Of a stretch of DNA of 64,000 nucleotides, positions 60,861 through 64,000 are shown in pieces. How positions within the stretch are numbered: the stretch's first letter is position 1; the number at the start of each line of letters is the position of its first letter. Both the position numbers and the translations under genes were made by a program. Where the stretch lies: assembly GCA_036504735.1 (NCBI GenBank), contig DASXUQ010000019.1, positions 124,001-188,000 on the forward strand, read 5' to 3'. The notes under the pieces are model-generated. The model searched no databases. It saw only the letters and a program-made list of their open reading frames with translations, and was not told the origin of the DNA. The DNA comes from a bacterium. Its GTDB lineage: Bacteria > Electryoneota > RPQS01.

Positions 60861-61778
60861 ATGACACGAACCTTTCACTCACACGGAACAGATATGCAGA
60901 TCATGACGCGCATCGCTTTCGTACTGCTCGTAGCCGCGCTCGTTGCAGGATGCGGCGGCGGATCGCGAGGCACCAATCCGTCGGGCACGCTGGAAACCAC
61001 CGAGGTGGATCTGGCGTCGGTACTCTCCGGGCGTGTGCTGCAAGTGCGCCCCCGGCTTGGCGACCATGTCAAGTCCGGTGACACGCTGGTGGTGCTGGAT
61101 ACCGACCTGCTGCACTTGCAGCGCGAGCAAAACTCTACCAACCGCCAGAGCAACGAAGCCCAGCAATTGGTTGGCACGGACGCTCTGCGCCAGGCAAAAC
61201 GCAATCTTGATCTCGCCGAGAGCACGCTCACACGAATCAAGGCGCTCTTTGCCCAGGGGTCCGCCACTCAACAGCAGGTGGACGAAGCCCAGACCAAACG
61301 CGATGTTGCCGCCGATGCCGTATCCTCCGCACAGCATCAGATCGACCTGCTGCGCTCCCAACGCAATGCGCTCGATGATTTGATTGCCCTCAACGACCGG
61401 CAGATCAAGGATGGCGTCATCGTCTCGCCCTTGGGCGGCACGGTGATTCTGCGTAATTCCGAACCGGGAGAAATTGCCTCGCCCGGCTCGGTATTGCTGC
61501 GCGTGGCGAATCTGGATACTCTCGAATTGCGCGTCTATCTTGCCGAGACAGATCTGGCCAAGGTGAAGATCGGGCAGCAGCTTCCGGTGCTGGTGGACGC
61601 GCTGAAAGGGCAAACCTTGAATGGCACCGTGACGTGGATCAGCAGTGAGGCGGAGTTCACTCCCAAGAATGCCCAGACACGGCAGGCGCGGACACAGCTC
61701 GTGTATGCGATCAAGCTCAGCGTGCCCAATCCCAGCGGCAATTTGCACATCGGAATGCCCGCCGAGGTCAAGCTGTAA
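60861..61778 (+). CDS. HlyD/MacA-type periplasmic adaptor (membrane fusion protein), lipoprotein
   Basis: 305 residues. The ATG at 60861 is 2 nt after the TolC stop; the ATG at 60894 is an alternative that puts the lipobox (FVLLVAALVAGCGGG) closer to the N-terminus. The adaptor domains are visible: barrel-lipoyl half GRVLQVRPRLGDHVKSGDTL, a coiled coil of about 90 residues (QAKRNLDLAESTLTRIKALF, KRDVAADAVSSAQHQIDLL), second lipoyl half GVIVSPLGGTVILRNSEPGE and beta-barrel LRVYLAETDLAKVKIGQQ. It bridges the ABC permease and TolC. This is the YhiI/YbhG-type architecture. Confidence 0.9.
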   Translation: MTRTFHSHGTDMQIMTRIAFVLLVAALVAGCGGGSRGTNPSGTLETTEVDLASVLSGRVLQVRPRLGDHVKSGDTLVVLDTDLLHLQREQNSTNRQSNEAQQLVGTDALRQAKRNLDLAESTLTRIKALFAQGSATQQQVDEAQTKRDVAADAVSSAQHQIDLLRSQRNALDDLIALNDRQIKDGVIVSPLGGTVILRNSEPGEIASPGSVLLRVANLDTLELRVYLAETDLAKVKIGQQLPVLVDALKGQTLNGTVTWISSEAEFTPKNAQTRQARTQLVYAIKLSVPNPSGNLHIGMPAEVKL

Positions 61779-62726
61779 GTGGATACTCCGCGTTTCGACA
61801 GCACACAGCCCCGGCTGGTCTTTGAGGACCTCCGCAAGACTTACGGTGACACCGTGGCGCTTGAAGGACTCTCCCTTGACGTGCATTCGGGTGAGATCTT
61901 CGGCCTGATCGGTCCCGACGGCGCGGGAAAGACCACAGCCATGCGGATCGCCTGCGGGATTTTGCTCCCCGGCGGAGGCAGCGCGCACATCATGGGGCTG
62001 GATGTGGTGAAACAGCCGATGAAGGTCAAAGAGCACATCGGCTACATGCCGCAGCGATTCAGCCTCTATCCCGATTTGACCGTCGCCGAGAACCTCCGTT
62101 TCTTCGCCGATCTGTACGGTGTGCCGCGAGCCGAGAGACTTGAACGCGAGCAGCGGCTGATGCAGTTCAGCCGCCTCGAGCCGTTCCGCAAGCGCCGCGC
62201 CGCGCAACTTTCCGGCGGCATGAAACAAAAACTCGCGCTCTCCTGCACGCTGATTCACACTCCCGATGTGCTGATTCTCGATGAACCCACCACCGGCGTG
62301 GATCCGCTCAGCCGCCAGGAGTTTTGGGGCATCTTGCGGGAACTGGCTTCCACGGGGCAGGCGCTGCTGGTCAGCACTCCCTATATGGATGAAGCCCTGC
62401 TCTGCAATCGTGTGGCCCTCATGCATCGCGGACGCGTGCTGGCCCTGGGAACACCGCAAGAGGTTACGGCACGGTTCAACCGCAAACTGCTGGAGATTAC
62501 CGGACCCGGATTGAACGACGCCCGCCGCATTCTGAATCAGGATGGAATCGCCGGCATTTCCGTCGCGCGTTTTGGAGACAGGCTGCATGTCGTGTATGAC
62601 ACCGTCGGGCAGGAGCAGGCCATCGGGCAGCGAATTGCTCAGGCCAACGTCGAGCACCGCGCGGTGGAGCCGACGATTGAGGACACCTTTGTGGCCCTGA
62701 TGGACGAGGGAAGGGCGGCCTCATGA
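61779..62726 (+). CDS. ABC transporter ATPase, first of a pair
   Basis: 315 residues from GTG 61779, directly after the adaptor stop. Walker A is GLIGPDGAGKTTAMRIACG, the Q-loop is GYMPQRFSLYPDLT, the signature is LSGGMKQKLAL and Walker B is VLILDEPTTGVDP. The H-loop is replaced (VSTPYMDEAL, no His). A C-terminal extension of about 90 residues follows. It energises export with the second ATPase and the ABC-2 permease. The missing H-loop His suggests that its own Walker A site is weak and the partner's site does the work. Confidence 0.93.
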   Translation: MDTPRFDSTQPRLVFEDLRKTYGDTVALEGLSLDVHSGEIFGLIGPDGAGKTTAMRIACGILLPGGGSAHIMGLDVVKQPMKVKEHIGYMPQRFSLYPDLTVAENLRFFADLYGVPRAERLEREQRLMQFSRLEPFRKRRAAQLSGGMKQKLALSCTLIHTPDVLILDEPTTGVDPLSRQEFWGILRELASTGQALLVSTPYMDEALLCNRVALMHRGRVLALGTPQEVTARFNRKLLEITGPGLNDARRILNQDGIAGISVARFGDRLHVVYDTVGQEQAIGQRIAQANVEHRAVEPTIEDTFVALMDEGRAAS

Positions 62727-63481
62727 CGCGAACCCCGCAACCCTCTCCGGAATCACACGCCGATCACGCAGTCTTTGCCCGTGGACTGACACGGCGCTTT
62801 GGCAGCTTTGTGGCAGTGGACAACGTGGATCTGGCCGTCAAGCCACAGGAGATTTTCGGCTTCCTCGGCGCCAACGGCGCGGGCAAGACCACCACAATCC
62901 GCATGCTCTGTGGCCTCCTCGGACCCAGCGGCGGCGAAGCGTGGGTGGATGGCTTGGCCATTTCCACGCAATCCGATCAGATCAAGCGCCGCATCGGGTA
63001 CATGAGCCAGAAGTTCTCCCTGTACAACGACCTGACGATCGCGGAAAATCTTGAATTTTACGGCGGCGTGTACGGTCTGAGCGCGTCCGAGATTACCGAG
63101 CGCACCAACCAGCTTGCCACACGGCTCGGCCTGATGAGCTATTTGAAAAAACTCCCCTCCGCCCTGCCGCTGGGCTACAAGCAGCGGTTGGCGCTGGGCT
63201 GCGCGGTGCTGCACCGGCCCAAGATTCTCTTTTTGGATGAACCCACAGGTGGCGTGGATCCCGCCGCGCGCCGCACCTTCTGGGATCTGATTTATGAACT
63301 GGCGGACAGCGGCACCACCATCTTTGTCACCACTCACTATATGGATGAGGCCGAGTACTGCGGGCGGGTTTCCATTATGGACAAGGGCCGGATTGTGGCG
63401 CTGGGTTCGCCCGATGAACTCAAGCGGCAGTATGACGCGGCGACCATGCAGGCCGTCTTTCTGAAGGTGGTGACGCCATGA
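62723..63481 (+). CDS. ABC transporter ATPase, second of a pair
   Basis: 252 residues, overlapping the first ATPase gene by 4 nt. Walker A GFLGANGAGKTTTIRMLCG, Q-loop GYMSQKFSLYNDLT, Walker B ILFLDEPTGGVDP and H-loop FVTTHYMDEAEYC are intact. The signature is degenerate (LPLGYKQRLAL instead of LSGGxxQ). This is complementary to the first ATPase, which has a good signature and a poor H-loop. It overlaps the permease gene by 4 nt. The pair is expected to form a heterodimer. Confidence 0.93.
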   Translation: MTRTPQPSPESHADHAVFARGLTRRFGSFVAVDNVDLAVKPQEIFGFLGANGAGKTTTIRMLCGLLGPSGGEAWVDGLAISTQSDQIKRRIGYMSQKFSLYNDLTIAENLEFYGGVYGLSASEITERTNQLATRLGLMSYLKKLPSALPLGYKQRLALGCAVLHRPKILFLDEPTGGVDPAARRTFWDLIYELADSGTTIFVTTHYMDEAEYCGRVSIMDKGRIVALGSPDELKRQYDAATMQAVFLKVVTP

Positions 63482-64000
63482 GACGCATCTGGGCCGTCGC
63501 CGCCAAAGAGTTTCTGCACATTCTGCGGGATCCCCGCAGCCTGATGCTCGCCATCCTGCAGCCGCTGATCATGATTCTGCTCTACGGTTATGCGATCGAC
63601 ATGGACATTAAGCGGCTGCGGGTGGGCATTCTCGATCTGGATCACACCCAGCAGAGCGCCGATTTCGTGCGCCGCATGACCTCCAGCAATTTCATTCTCG
63701 ATGCCGGACGCGTGGCCTCGCGCGAGGAGGTCGAAACCGACTTCCGCCGCTCGCGCTTCCACGCGGTGGTTGTCATCCCCTACGGCTATGCCCGTTCTCT
63801 GACCTCGGAACAGACCACGCCGGTGCAGGTGCTGGTGGATGGCGCGGACGGCACCACCGCGTCCGCCGCCGGAAATTATCTGAATGCGGTCATTGCGCTG
63901 CTTAGCCGCGACATTATGACCGAACAGTTCGGCACATTCAAGCCTCCGGTGGAAGCCCGCACGCGGGTGCTCTACAATCCCGAACTGATCAGCGCGCGCT
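63478..64000 (+). CDS. ABC-2 type permease (partial, runs off the end)
   Basis: 174 codons are visible from ATG 63478. The N-terminus RRIWAVAAKEFLHILRDPRS is the typical start of YhhJ/YbhS/YbhR-type ABC-2 permeases, followed by one membrane helix (LMLAILQPLIMILLYGYAID). A large periplasmic domain begins with KRLRVGILDLDHTQQSADFV and continues with FHAVVVIPYGYARSLTSEQ. The remaining helices lie beyond the window. It forms the export path fed by the two ATPases and linked to TolC by the adaptor. Confidence 0.9.
   Translation, partial: MRRIWAVAAKEFLHILRDPRSLMLAILQPLIMILLYGYAIDMDIKRLRVGILDLDHTQQSADFVRRMTSSNFILDAGRVASREEVETDFRRSRFHAVVVIPYGYARSLTSEQTTPVQVLVDGADGTTASAAGNYLNAVIALLSRDIMTEQFGTFKPPVEARTRVLYNPELISAR

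Overview
The window is a G+C-rich bacterial chromosome segment with dense protein-coding content. I see no tRNA, rRNA or CRISPR array. Four large secreted proteins (ends near 17892, 37411, 44306 and 46429) finish in the same kind of C-terminal domain: a (Y/F)PNPF(N) motif, a V(F/Y)D(L/V)LGR-type strand, a GxY motif and a terminal L-K. Such tails are typical of uncultured lineages of the Fibrobacteres-Chlorobi-Bacteroidetes (FCB) assemblage, for example KSB1, Zixibacteria or Electryoneota-like bacteria. Outer-membrane-type genes (a TolC homologue, a beta-barrel protein, lipoproteins) indicate a diderm cell. The lineage is an inference; no marker gene present here settles it.

Layout. 0-3.1 kb (minus): a fimbria-like operon with a Sec-exported domain protein, a small pilin-like subunit, a PapD-like chaperone and a cut-off exported protein, behind one strong promoter. 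3.6-7.0 kb (plus): two exported proteins of unknown function, a small PAS protein and a TrmA/RlmD-type RNA methyltransferase. 7.0-14.3 kb (minus): a 2156-residue protein that strings together four methyltransferase and four glycosyltransferase domains, plus a separate methyltransferase. 14.4-23.0 kb: M29 aminopeptidase, MtgA transglycosylase, exported proteins, AraC/GyrI regulator, RRM RNA-binding protein, and a stand-alone methyltransferase-glycosyltransferase that copies a module of the giant protein. 23.0-25.7 kb: a zinc-finger/pentapeptide/membrane protein in lower-GC DNA, bordered by dispersed palindromic repeats.

25.7-35 kb (minus): an aspartate aminotransferase-PEP carboxykinase pair, a GNAT-cupin-KefC antiporter-outer membrane protein operon, a REP-associated transposase (RAYT) with three REP palindromes, one of them inside the gene, and a second aspartate aminotransferase. 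35-40 kb: a DxxGNDxY repeat protein, an LVIVD propeller protein and a two-CW cysteine protein. 40.6-46.4 kb (plus): MaeB-type malic enzyme and two tandem YCF48-like propeller proteins. 46.6-55.9 kb (plus): a closely spaced run of OPT transporter, TPR protein with an embedded zinc protease site, glutamine synthetase-like enzyme, second OPT transporter and rubrerythrin. 56-64 kb: Cu/Zn superoxide dismutase, a two-TRASH-domain exported protein, a lipoprotein, and a TetR-controlled efflux operon (TolC, HlyD-like adaptor, two ABC ATPases, ABC-2 permease) that runs off the end.

How it fits together. Malic enzyme, PEP carboxykinase and two aspartate aminotransferases cover the malate/oxaloacetate/PEP/aspartate node. 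The OPT-protease-glutamine synthetase run looks like a peptide or amino-nitrogen scavenging unit (inference). The giant glycosyltransferase and its paralogue point to a large methylated surface glycan (inference). Nine sigma70-type promoters with exactly 17-nt spacers can be read by eye in the intergenic gaps.
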